Origin: Pseudomonadota bacterium
GTDB taxonomy: Bacteria; Pseudomonadota; Alphaproteobacteria; Rhizobiales; Afifellaceae
Assembly: GCA_023417735.1 (NCBI GenBank)
Contig: JAEZEK010000083.1
Span: 1 to 5,253 of the forward strand
Length of the DNA: 5,253 nt
Direction: 5' to 3'
Made by a program: the position numbers and the translations under genes
The notes under the pieces: generated by a model
The model's input: the letters and a program-made list of their open reading frames with translations, nothing else
What the model was told of the DNA's origin: nothing
Databases searched by the model: none
Shown here: piece after piece, positions 1-5,239 of the stretch
How positions within the stretch are numbered: position 1 is the stretch's first letter
Layout: each line of letters starts with the position of its first letter

Positions 1-1
1 G

Positions 2-571
2 GCGCTGCTGGGCATGGTGGCGCTGATCGTCAAGGCCACCGCGCCGCTGTTCGAGGTCTTTGGCCAGAGCTTCTCCTGGCGCGACCTCATCCTGATCGCC
101 GGCGGGCTGTTCCTGGTCTGGAAGGCCACCAAGGAGATCCATCACAACGTCGATCCCGACCCGGGCGACGACCTGTTCGAGAAGAAGGACGCGACGATCG
201 GCTTCACTGCGGCGATCGGGCAGATCCTCCTCCTGGACCTCGTCTTCTCCATCGACAGCATCATCACGGCCGTCGGCATGACCGAGCACATCCCGATCAT
301 GGTGATCGCTGTCGTCGTGGCGGTGACGGTGATGCTCCTGGCCGCCGATCCGCTCGCGAACTTCATCCAGAGCAATCCGACCATCGTCATGCTGGCCCTG
401 GGCTTCCTGCTCCTCATCGGCACGACGCTCGTGGCGGAAGGGTTCGGCGCCCACATGCCGAAGGGCTACATCTACGCCGCCATGGCCTTCTCCGCCTTCG
501 TGGAGCTGCTCAACATGCTCGCAAGGCGGGCGAAGCGCCGGAAGAGCCCGGCCGGGGCGAGCCCGCGCTGA
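2..571 (+). CDS. TerC/YgdQ-family integral membrane protein, 3' part only
   Basis: The reading frame is open from the window edge, so the true start lies upstream; the first ATG at 14 is internal. About 189 residues are visible, and by comparison with E. coli YgdQ (about 237 aa) roughly the first 50-60 are missing. Counting from the ATG at 14, there are hydrophobic segments at about residues 24-37, 62-90, 92-111, 123-141 and 151-170, then a basic C-terminal tail (RRAKRRK). The family hallmark of the second half, an acidic pair inside a membrane segment (D75 and D81 in [10 protein letters not shown]), is present, as is the late PKGYIY segment typical of YgdQ. TerC-family proteins are inner-membrane proteins; some members are linked to tellurite resistance or to manganese export and metalation of secreted proteins, but the YgdQ branch has no settled function, so a metal-handling role is inference. 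Family assignment is firm; the exact substrate is unknown. Confidence 0.9.
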   Translation, partial: ALLGMVALIVKATAPLFEVFGQSFSWRDLILIAGGLFLVWKATKEIHHNVDPDPGDDLFEKKDATIGFTAAIGQILLLDLVFSIDSIITAVGMTEHIPIMVIAVVVAVTVMLLAADPLANFIQSNPTIVMLALGFLLLIGTTLVAEGFGAHMPKGYIYAAMAFSAFVELLNMLARRAKRRKSPAGASPR

Positions 572-583
572 CCGCCGGGCCGC

Positions 584-612
584 CTCGCACGACGGCCGGT
601 CGGCCCTGCGAG
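584..612 (+). terminator. GC-rich hairpin just after the TerC-family gene
   Basis: Arms CTCGCA (584-589) and TGCGAG (607-612) are perfect complements, and an inner GGCC/GGCC pair (594-597 with 602-605) closes a 4-base loop. The hairpin lies 12 bp past the stop codon. No T-run follows, so it may be an RNA 3'-end stabiliser or an accessory terminator rather than a classical intrinsic terminator. Confidence 0.35.
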
Positions 613-678
613 CCCCCGCGGCCGCACCGGCGCATCCTCAGACGCCTCGGGGCGGCAACCTCCGACCTCGCATGCCCG

Positions 679-723
679 CGCGGGCGCCGTGAAACACGAC
701 GGCGGGCCCGCGAAGCCTTTTTT
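679..723 (+). terminator. Probable intrinsic terminator with T6 tract
   Basis: Positions 679-690 pair with 699-712: CGCGGG with CCCGCG (6 bp) and CGCCGT with ACGGCG (6 bp), with a 2-base GG bulge at 705-706 and an 8-base loop (691-698). Five bases later comes TTTTTT (718-723), the only T6 in this very GC-rich region. The orientation suits ending transcripts from the upstream TerC-family gene. The 5-base gap between stem and T-run and the bulge make it imperfect. Confidence 0.5.
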
Positions 724-741
724 GCGCTCCGATGAAACAAT

Positions 742-770
742 ACCGCAATATGATCGTCATATCGTATCAT
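742..770 (+). promoter_or_regulatory. AT-rich putative promoter/operator upstream of the small ORF
   Basis: In a GC-rich window this stretch is strikingly AT-rich. It contains a perfect dyad ATATGA-TCG-TCATAT (748-762), and immediately after it a -10-like hexamer TATCAT (765-770). The halves also read as a near tandem repeat, ATCGTCAT (753-760) then ATCGTATCAT (761-770). No good -35 hexamer is seen at 16-18 bp spacing, so a plain housekeeping promoter is not demonstrated; an activator- or repressor-controlled promoter driving the small ORF and perhaps the methyltransferase is a reasonable inference. Confidence 0.35.
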
Positions 771-803
771 GTACGCAAAGATCGTAGGTCCACACGAAGC
801 GGC

Positions 804-808
804 AGGAG
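804..808 (+). promoter_or_regulatory. Ribosome binding site AGGAG for the small ORF
   Basis: AGGAG lies 8 bases before the ATG at 817, close to ideal spacing. It is the main reason for choosing 817 over the in-frame ATG at 769, which has no purine-rich leader at a suitable distance. Confidence 0.5.
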
Positions 809-816
809 CGCTGAAG

Positions 817-957
817 ATGCTCGCCCGGATTGCCCGTTCCCTCCGTGCCGGGTTCAGAACCATCCGCAACCGGCTGGTTTCCGATTACCGTCCCGAACGG
901 CACTACATGCGAGGTCCGGGCCCGATGTGCCGAAAGGCGCAACAGGGGCGCAAGTAG
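817..957 (+). CDS. Possible small basic protein (46 aa), function unknown
   Basis: This short ORF encodes 46 residues with about a dozen Arg/Lys and few acidic residues. Residues 1-20 (beginning MLARIARSLRAG) alternate hydrophobic and basic positions and could form an amphipathic helix; residues 21-33 contain a DYRPERHYMRG stretch, and the tail is basic. The start is chosen from AGGAG at 804-808. I do not recognise the family. It is not the DUF1127 type common in this bacterial group, since it lacks that arginine/leucine/aspartate pattern. Third-position GC (about 74 per cent) is lower than in the flanking genes, in keeping with either a short, lowly constrained gene or a chance ORF. It sits downstream of an AT-rich putative promoter and a terminator, and 71 bp before the methyltransferase, so the two could be co-transcribed. 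Support is the ribosome binding site, the position and the composition; conservation has not been tested. Confidence 0.45.
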   Translation: MLARIARSLRAGFRTIRNRLVSDYRPERHYMRGPGPMCRKAQQGRK

Positions 958-1028
958 CTCCCACTGGGGCAGGGCCAGCCCGCGCGCAACCGGTTGAACC
1001 AGCACTGGATCGCTGGCACCAAGCCGGG

Positions 1029-1781
1029 ATGCGACCGCAGACCATCTACGACGACCCGCACCTTTACGACGAGGTGGTGCGGCCGGGGCCCTGCGACGGC
1101 TTCTACCGCGACGTTGCCGCCGAGACGGGCGGACCTGTCCTGGAGCTTGCCTGCGGGACCGGGCGCCTCACCATTCCGCTCGCGCGCGACGGCCACGACG
1201 TCACCGGGCTTGACGCCTCACCGTCCATGCTGCGGGCCGCGCAGGCGAAGGCCGGTGCGGAGGGCGTGAGCGTCCTCTTGCGCACAGGCGACATGCGGTC
1301 CTTCTCGCTCGGCCGGCGCTTCCGGCTCGTGCTCGTCACCTGCAATTCGCTCGCCCACCTGGAGAGCAACGACGCGCTCGTCTCCTGCCTGTCGGGAATT
1401 CGCGAGCATCTGGCGGAGGACGGCATCCTCGCCTTCGACATCGTCCATCCGCGTCCGAGCGCGCTGGCGGCCTGCGACGGCCGCACCGTCCGCCTCGATC
1501 TCGGCATCAACCCCTCCTCCGGGATCCCGGTCGAGGAGGAGGCGCACTACGATCCCGTCCGCCAGGTGCGGACGGCGCGCTGGCGCATCGGCGCCGGCGC
1601 AGGCGGCGGAAAGCCGCTGGCGCCGCTCGCGCTCCGGCAGATCTTCCCGCAGGAGCTCGAGCTGTTGCTCCAGGCGTCAGGGCTGCGGCTCACGGCGCGC
1701 TACGGCGACTTCGCCAGGCGTCCCCTCAGCGCCGACAGCCTGAACCAGATCTGCCTCGCGCGGCGGGCCGCGCCAGGCTGA
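1029..1781 (+). CDS. Class I SAM-dependent methyltransferase (methyltransferase domain 25/11 type)
   Basis: The 250-residue protein has the Rossmann-fold order of class I methyltransferases: the glycine-rich SAM-binding loop VLELACGTGRL (residues 37-47), the acidic residue ending strand 2 (D62 in GLDAS), the GDMRSF segment (87-92) near the adenine site, the strand-4 segment LVLVTCNSLAHL (100-111), and the later strand ILAFDIVHP (133-141). The C-terminal part has FPQELELLLQASGL and YGDFARRPLSADS, typical of small cytosolic methyltransferases that begin with a YDDP-like N-terminus. That N-terminus (TIYDDPHLYDE) argues for the start at 1029, although the upstream ribosome binding site is weak (GCCGGG directly before the ATG) and the frame is open back to 732. 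The methyl acceptor cannot be told from sequence. It converges with tarD with only 9 bp between stop codons. It could share a transcript with the small ORF upstream. Confidence 0.85.
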   Translation: MRPQTIYDDPHLYDEVVRPGPCDGFYRDVAAETGGPVLELACGTGRLTIPLARDGHDVTGLDASPSMLRAAQAKAGAEGVSVLLRTGDMRSFSLGRRFRLVLVTCNSLAHLESNDALVSCLSGIREHLAEDGILAFDIVHPRPSALAACDGRTVRLDLGINPSSGIPVEEEAHYDPVRQVRTARWRIGAGAGGGKPLAPLALRQIFPQELELLLQASGLRLTARYGDFARRPLSADSLNQICLARRAAPG

Positions 1782-1790
1782 GGCACCTCC

Positions 1791-2963
1791 TCAGGTCGCC
1801 GTCGCCTCCCGCATCGTCTTGATCAGCGCCGACTTCTTCTCGAAGCCGATGCCGGGGGCGTCGGGCAGGCGCACGCGCGAGTCCTCCACCGGCGTGTCGT
1901 CTGCGAAGCCGCCGAACGGGGCGAAGACGTCGGGGTAGGACTCGTTGCCGCCGAGATGCAGGCCGGCGGCAATGTTGAGCGAAAGCTGATGGCCCCCGTG
2001 CGGAATCACGTTGCGGCTCGAAAAGCCGTACTCGGGAAGGAGCGCCAGGGTGCGGAGATACTCGACGAGGCCATAGGAGAGCGCGCAGTCGAACTGCAGC
2101 CAGTCGCGGTCGGGGCGCATGCCGCCGTAGCGGACGAGGTTGCGGGCGTCCTGGTGCGAGAAGAGGTTCTCGCCGGTCGCCATCGGCCCGGGATAGTGCT
2201 TGGCGAGCTCGGCCTGGAGCGCGTAGTCGAGCGGGTCGCCGGCCTCCTCGTACCAGAAGAGGTCGTAGGGCTTCATCGCCTCGGCGTAGCGGATCGCCGT
2301 CTCCAGGTCGAAGCGGCCATTGGCGTCGACCGCGAGGTTCCGGCCCTCGCCGACCACCTCGAGAACGGCCTCGATGCGGCGCAGGTCCTCGTCGAGCGGC
2401 GCGCCGCCGATCTTCATCTTCACGACACGGTAGCCGCGGTCCCGGTAACTCCGCATCTCGTCCTGGAGCGCGGACAACCCCTTGCCCGGATGATAGTAGC
2501 CGCCGGCGGCGTAGACGAAGACGCTCTCGTCCGGCGCCCCGCCGCCATGGCGGTCGGCGAGCAGCCTGTAGAGCGGCACCCCGGCGATCTTGGCGGTCGC
2601 GTCCCAGACCGCCATGTCGACCACGCCGACCGCGACGGAACGCTCGCCGTGGCCGCCGGGCTTCTCGTTCGTCATCATGGTGGCCCAGATGCGGTGCGGG
2701 TCGAGATTGTCGCCGGTGTCGTCGAGAAGGCTCTCCGGCTTCGCCTCGCGCAGGCGCGGCAGGAAGCGGTCGTTGAGGAGGCCGGAGGCGGCGTAGCGGC
2801 CGTTGGAGTTGAAGCCGTAGCCGACGACGGGCCTGCCGTCCCGGACGACGTCGGTTATGACGGCGACGACGCTCGCGGTCATCTTGGATAAATCGATGTA
2901 GGCGTTGGCGATCGGCGACGCGATCGGCACGACCGCCTCGCGGACTTCTACGATACGGACCAT
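1791..2963 (-). CDS. tarD: D(-)-tartrate dehydratase (enolase superfamily)
   Basis: The enzyme dehydrates D-tartrate to enol-oxaloacetate, which tautomerises to oxaloacetate, in a Mg2+-dependent cytosolic reaction of the mandelate-racemase branch of the enolase superfamily. The 390-residue length and numbering agree with the characterised Bradyrhizobium japonicum enzyme as I recall it: the base K184 in VKMKIGG, Mg2+ ligands D213 (VDANG), E239 (WYEE) and E265 (ATGEN), and H322 in PHGGH. Long stretches typical of that enzyme are present, among them NAYIDLSKMT, GGHGERSVAVG, YAAGGYYHPGKG, GDPLDYALQ and GGNESYPD. The N-terminal capping domain covers about residues 1-125 and the TIM-barrel the rest. 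GGAGAG (2968-2973) lies 4 bases upstream of the ATG and supports the start. It is transcribed divergently from the hydrolase/acyl-CoA dehydrogenase operon across a 135-bp region, suggesting shared control. No tartrate transporter or regulator is in view. No missing residue or frameshift was seen. Confidence 0.93.
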   Translation of the reverse strand: MVRIVEVREAVVPIASPIANAYIDLSKMTASVVAVITDVVRDGRPVVGYGFNSNGRYAASGLLNDRFLPRLREAKPESLLDDTGDNLDPHRIWATMMTNEKPGGHGERSVAVGVVDMAVWDATAKIAGVPLYRLLADRHGGGAPDESVFVYAAGGYYHPGKGLSALQDEMRSYRDRGYRVVKMKIGGAPLDEDLRRIEAVLEVVGEGRNLAVDANGRFDLETAIRYAEAMKPYDLFWYEEAGDPLDYALQAELAKHYPGPMATGENLFSHQDARNLVRYGGMRPDRDWLQFDCALSYGLVEYLRTLALLPEYGFSSRNVIPHGGHQLSLNIAAGLHLGGNESYPDVFAPFGGFADDTPVEDSRVRLPDAPGIGFEKKSALIKTMREATAT

Positions 2964-2967
2964 TCTT

Positions 2968-2973
2968 CTCTCC
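2968..2973 (-). promoter_or_regulatory. Ribosome binding site GGAGAG of tarD
   Basis: Read on the minus strand, GGAGAG precedes the tarD ATG (2963) by 4 bases. It supports this ATG as the start, which also fits the length of the known enzyme. Confidence 0.55.
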
Positions 2974-3021
2974 GGCTCGGGCGGTTCCCTCGCCGGGGTG
3001 AGTGCGACGGCGCCGCCGCGA

Positions 3022-3054
3022 GGTCAAGCCGCGCCGGTCGCGGCCGGGTTGACG
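3022..3054. promoter_or_regulatory. Divergent promoter region with nested dyad
   Basis: The 135-bp region between tarD and the hydrolase gene holds two back-to-back -35-like hexamers: TTGACC on the minus strand (3022-3027) and TTGACG on the plus strand (3049-3054). Between them is a perfect inverted repeat, GCCGCG (3028-3033) and CGCGGC (3039-3044), with a 5-base centre; the GTCAA/TTGAC outer arms extend it imperfectly, with 4 extra bases on the right. Neither -35-like element has a good AT-rich -10 box at 17 bp, so promoter identity is tentative. A regulator binding the dyad could control both directions; no regulator gene is in the window. Confidence 0.35.
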
Positions 3055-3088
3055 CGCGCCCGCTGCGGGTGGAGACCTCTGGCGACAT

Positions 3089-3093
3089 GGAGG
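3089..3093 (+). promoter_or_regulatory. Ribosome binding site GGAGG that sets the hydrolase start
   Basis: GGAGG ends 5 bases before the ATG at 3099. Alternative in-frame starts are a GTG at 3069 and ATGs at 3087 and 3147. The first has no clear ribosome binding site, the second has GGAG only 12 bases away, and the third lacks a purine-rich leader. The 3099 start is therefore preferred. Confidence 0.6.
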
Positions 3094-3098
3094 CTCCG

Positions 3099-4040
3099 AT
3101 GCTTGACGCGACGTCCGCCCCGCCCTCGCCCGAGGCCGCCCGCCTGATGGAGGGCTTCCGGTTCCGCCGCATTGAGGGCGCCGGCGCGGAAATCCAGGTC
3201 GCGATCGCCGGCAGCGGGCCGCCGCTCCTCCTTCTCCACGGCAACCCGCTCACCCTCGTCTCCTGGCACAAGGTGGCGCCGAGCCTCGCGGAGCGGTTCA
3301 CGGTGGTGGCCACCGATCTCCGCGGCTATGGCGACAGCGGCAAGCCGCCGGCCGGCGAAGACGGCTCGGCCTACACGTTCCGCGCGATGGCCGAAGACAA
3401 CATCGCGGTTATGCGCGCGCTCGGCTTCGGCCGCTTCGCCGTCGCGGGCCACGACCGCGGCGCACGCGTCGCCTTCCGCATGGCGCTCGACCATCCGGAG
3501 ATCGTCGAGCGGATGGCCGCGCTCGACATCGTGCCGACGCACCACGTGCTGACCCACGTCTCGCTCGGCTGGGCGCTGGAATCCTATCACTGGCTATTCA
3601 TGGCCCAGAAGGCGCCGTTCCCCGAGCACCTGATCGCCTCCGACCTCGATTTCTACATGCGCTACAAGCTGAACAAGAAGGGCGTCGGGCTCTCGATCTT
3701 CTCGGAAGGCGCGATGGCGGAGTACATCCGCTGCGCGACCCCGGATCAGATCCGCGCCGTCTGCGACGACTACCGGGCGACGATCCACCACGACTTTCCG
3801 ATGGACAGCGCCGATCACGGCAAGCGGAGGATCGCCTGCCCGGTGATGGCGATCTGGGGCGACAACAGCCATGTCGGTCGGCACTACCAGCCGCTGGAGG
3901 CCTGGGCGGAGTGGTGCGACGACCTGCGCGGCTTCTCGGTCCCGACCGGGCACTATCCGGCGGAGCAGCGGCCGGATCTGATCGGGCCGGCGCTGGCGGC
4001 CTTCTTTTCCGGGAAGGAACCGGAGGCGGCGGCGGCATGA
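3099..4040 (+). CDS. Alpha/beta hydrolase, probable haloacetate/fluoroacetate dehalogenase type
   Basis: The 313-residue protein has the alpha/beta-hydrolase fold with a helical cap and resembles bacterial haloacetate dehalogenases (DehH1, and fluoroacetate dehalogenase RPA1163), which cleave the carbon-halogen bond through an aspartyl-ester intermediate. Visible elements: oxyanion loop HGNP (47-50), DLRGYGDS (73-80), nucleophile D119 in GHDRGAR followed by R120 and R123 that would hold the carboxylate, the acid D143 in LDIVPT, the cap pair H164-W165 and Y225 (CDDYRA) matching the halide-binding His-Trp-Tyr of RPA1163, and the catalytic H285 in PTGH. Odd points: residue 49 is Asn where those enzymes have Phe, and by eye the cap position of RPA1163 Trp185 is Lys194. 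The substrate could thus be another halo-acid, an epoxide or an ester; epoxide hydrolase is the main alternative. It is the first gene of an operon, overlapping the acyl-CoA dehydrogenase by 4 bases and divergent from tarD. No signal peptide is seen, so it should be cytosolic. Confidence 0.8.
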   Translation: MLDATSAPPSPEAARLMEGFRFRRIEGAGAEIQVAIAGSGPPLLLLHGNPLTLVSWHKVAPSLAERFTVVATDLRGYGDSGKPPAGEDGSAYTFRAMAEDNIAVMRALGFGRFAVAGHDRGARVAFRMALDHPEIVERMAALDIVPTHHVLTHVSLGWALESYHWLFMAQKAPFPEHLIASDLDFYMRYKLNKKGVGLSIFSEGAMAEYIRCATPDQIRAVCDDYRATIHHDFPMDSADHGKRRIACPVMAIWGDNSHVGRHYQPLEAWAEWCDDLRGFSVPTGHYPAEQRPDLIGPALAAFFSGKEPEAAAA

Positions 4041-5197
4041 GCGTCGACGCCGAGACGGTCGGGCAGATCCGCGCGGCGGTGCGGACGCTCTGCGAACGCT
4101 TCCCGGGCGCCTACTGGCGCGAGCTCGACCGCGAGCGCGCCTACCCGACCGAATTCGTGCAGGCGATGACCGAGGCGGGGTTCCTGGGCGTTCTCATCCC
4201 GGAGGCCTATGGGGGTAGCGGCTTGGGCCTGTCGGCTGCGGCCGCGATCCTGGAGGAGGTGCACGCGAGCGGCGGCAACGCGGCCGCCCTCCATGCGCAG
4301 ATGTACACGATGGGCACCGTGCTCCGGAACGGCAGCGAGGCGCAGAAGCAACGCTGGCTTCCGGAGATCGCCGCTGGCCGCGTGCGCCTGCAGGCTTTCG
4401 GCGTCACCGAGCCCGGCGCCGGCACCGACACCACCTCCATCCGCACCTTCGCCGAGCGGCGCGGCGACCGCTTCGTGGTGAACGGCCAGAAGATCTGGAC
4501 CTCGCGCGCCGAGCATTCCGACCTGATGGTGCTGCTCGCCCGCACCACGCCGAAGGACGCGGTGCAGCGCAAGAGCGAGGGTCTCTCGGTGTTCCTCGTC
4601 GACATGCGGGCGGCGCGCGGCGACGGGCTGACCATCCGGCCGATCCGGGCGATGCTGAACCATGCCACCACGGAGGTCTTCTTCGAGGACCTGGAGATCC
4701 CCGCCGACAGCCTGATCGGCGAGGAGGGCCGCGGCTTCCGCTACATCCTCGACGGCATGAACGCCGAGCGGATCCTGATCGCGGCCGAATGCATCGGCGA
4801 CGCACGCTGGTTCATCGGCAGGGCGCGCGACTACGCGAAGGAGCGCGTCGTCTTCGGCCGTCCGATCGGCCAGAACCAGGGCGTGCAGTTCCCGATCGCG
4901 CGCGCCTACGCGCAGAGCGAGGCGGCGAAGCTGATGGTGGAGAAGGCGGCCGGCCTGTTCGAGGCGGGCGCCCCCTGCGGCCCGGAGGCGAACATGGCGA
5001 AGCTCCTCGCCTCCGAGGCGTCCTGGTTCGCGGCCGACATGTGCCTGCAGACGCATGGCGGCTTCGGCTTCGCGGAGGAATACGACGTGGAGCGCAAGTT
5101 CCGCGAGACGCGGCTCTACCAGGTCGCGCCGATTTCCACGAACCTGATCCTCGCCTTCCTCGGCGAGCACGTGCTCGGGCTGCCGCGCTCCTATTGA
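4037..5197 (+). CDS. Acyl-CoA dehydrogenase family flavoprotein
   Basis: This 386-residue protein has the full acyl-CoA dehydrogenase architecture: an N-terminal helical domain (about 1-118), a central beta domain with the family signature GVTEPGAGTDTTS (122-134) and NGQKIWTS (149-156), and a C-terminal helical domain with the second signature from Q338 to E357, including HGGFGF (340-345). Such enzymes use FAD to oxidise an acyl-CoA at the alpha-beta bond and pass electrons to electron-transfer flavoprotein. The usual catalytic glutamate (in YEGT of medium-chain enzymes) aligns with P365 in LYQVAPIST, so it is absent; E244 in NAERILIAA aligns with the glutamate used by isovaleryl-CoA and long-chain enzymes. 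Substrate specificity is not assignable from sequence. The start ATG overlaps the hydrolase stop as ATGA (4037-4040), implying translational coupling; the open frame further upstream (to 3911) lies inside the hydrolase gene and is not used. No electron-transfer flavoprotein or CoA ligase gene is present in the window. Confidence 0.92.
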   Translation: MSVDAETVGQIRAAVRTLCERFPGAYWRELDRERAYPTEFVQAMTEAGFLGVLIPEAYGGSGLGLSAAAAILEEVHASGGNAAALHAQMYTMGTVLRNGSEAQKQRWLPEIAAGRVRLQAFGVTEPGAGTDTTSIRTFAERRGDRFVVNGQKIWTSRAEHSDLMVLLARTTPKDAVQRKSEGLSVFLVDMRAARGDGLTIRPIRAMLNHATTEVFFEDLEIPADSLIGEEGRGFRYILDGMNAERILIAAECIGDARWFIGRARDYAKERVVFGRPIGQNQGVQFPIARAYAQSEAAKLMVEKAAGLFEAGAPCGPEANMAKLLASEASWFAADMCLQTHGGFGFAEEYDVERKFRETRLYQVAPISTNLILAFLGEHVLGLPRSY

Positions 5198-5217
5198 GGC
5201 GCCGCGGCCGAGGATTC

Positions 5218-5239
5218 CGGCGCCGGCGGACCGGCGCCG
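5218..5239 (+). terminator. GC-rich hairpin after the operon
   Basis: A perfect 9-bp stem, CGGCGCCGG (5218-5226) with CCGGCGCCG (5231-5239), closes a 4-base CGGA loop 20 bp past the acyl-CoA dehydrogenase stop. No T-run follows within the 14 bases left in the window, so it may be a terminator of the T-poor kind, an RNA 3'-end stabiliser, or a chance GC palindrome. Confidence 0.4.

Larger units (their letters stand above)
572..1028. other. 457-bp spacer without a conventional gene
   Basis: Between the TerC-family stop and the methyltransferase start there is no recognisable large protein. The first part (572-717) is GC-rich and holds two hairpins. It is followed by a T6 run and an unusually AT-rich stretch (about 731-772) with a dyad. 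A short ORF with a good ribosome binding site occupies 817-957, and the last 71 bp before the methyltransferase show only a 10-bp palindrome, CAACCGGTTG (987-996), of unknown meaning. The methyltransferase frame stays open back to 732, but the encoded extension does not look like protein of that family. Confidence 0.7.

Noticed and set aside
865..993. Repeated CGCAACCGG at 865-873 and 985-993
   Set aside because: Two 9-base matches 120 bp apart in GC-rich DNA are likely chance, and one copy lies inside the small ORF.
987..996. Palindrome CAACCGGTTG before the methyltransferase
   Set aside because: A single 10-bp palindrome with no promoter elements beside it is not enough to call an operator.
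732..1028. N-terminal extension of the methyltransferase of about 99 residues, starting at 732
   Set aside because: The extension lacks methyltransferase character, overlaps the AT-rich regulatory-looking stretch and the small ORF in another frame, and has no ribosome binding site at 732. The typical family N-terminus begins at 1029.
1956..2891. 311-residue open frame on the plus strand within tarD
   Set aside because: It is the antisense image of tarD, rich in Val/Ala/Arg, without domain motifs or a supporting ribosome binding site.
1726..3027. 433-residue open frame on the minus strand overlapping tarD
   Set aside because: It is arginine- and proline-rich low-complexity translation of the GC-rich tarD gene in another frame, with no recognisable domain.
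3069..3098. Earlier GTG start for the hydrolase at 3069, or ATG at 3087
   Set aside because: The ATG at 3099 has GGAGG at 5-base spacing. The earlier starts lack a well-placed site, and the extra residues show no family resemblance.
3953..5170. 405-residue open frame antisense to the acyl-CoA dehydrogenase
   Set aside because: It is an antisense shadow caused by high third-position GC. The sense strand encodes a complete, motif-perfect enzyme, and the antisense product shows no motif.
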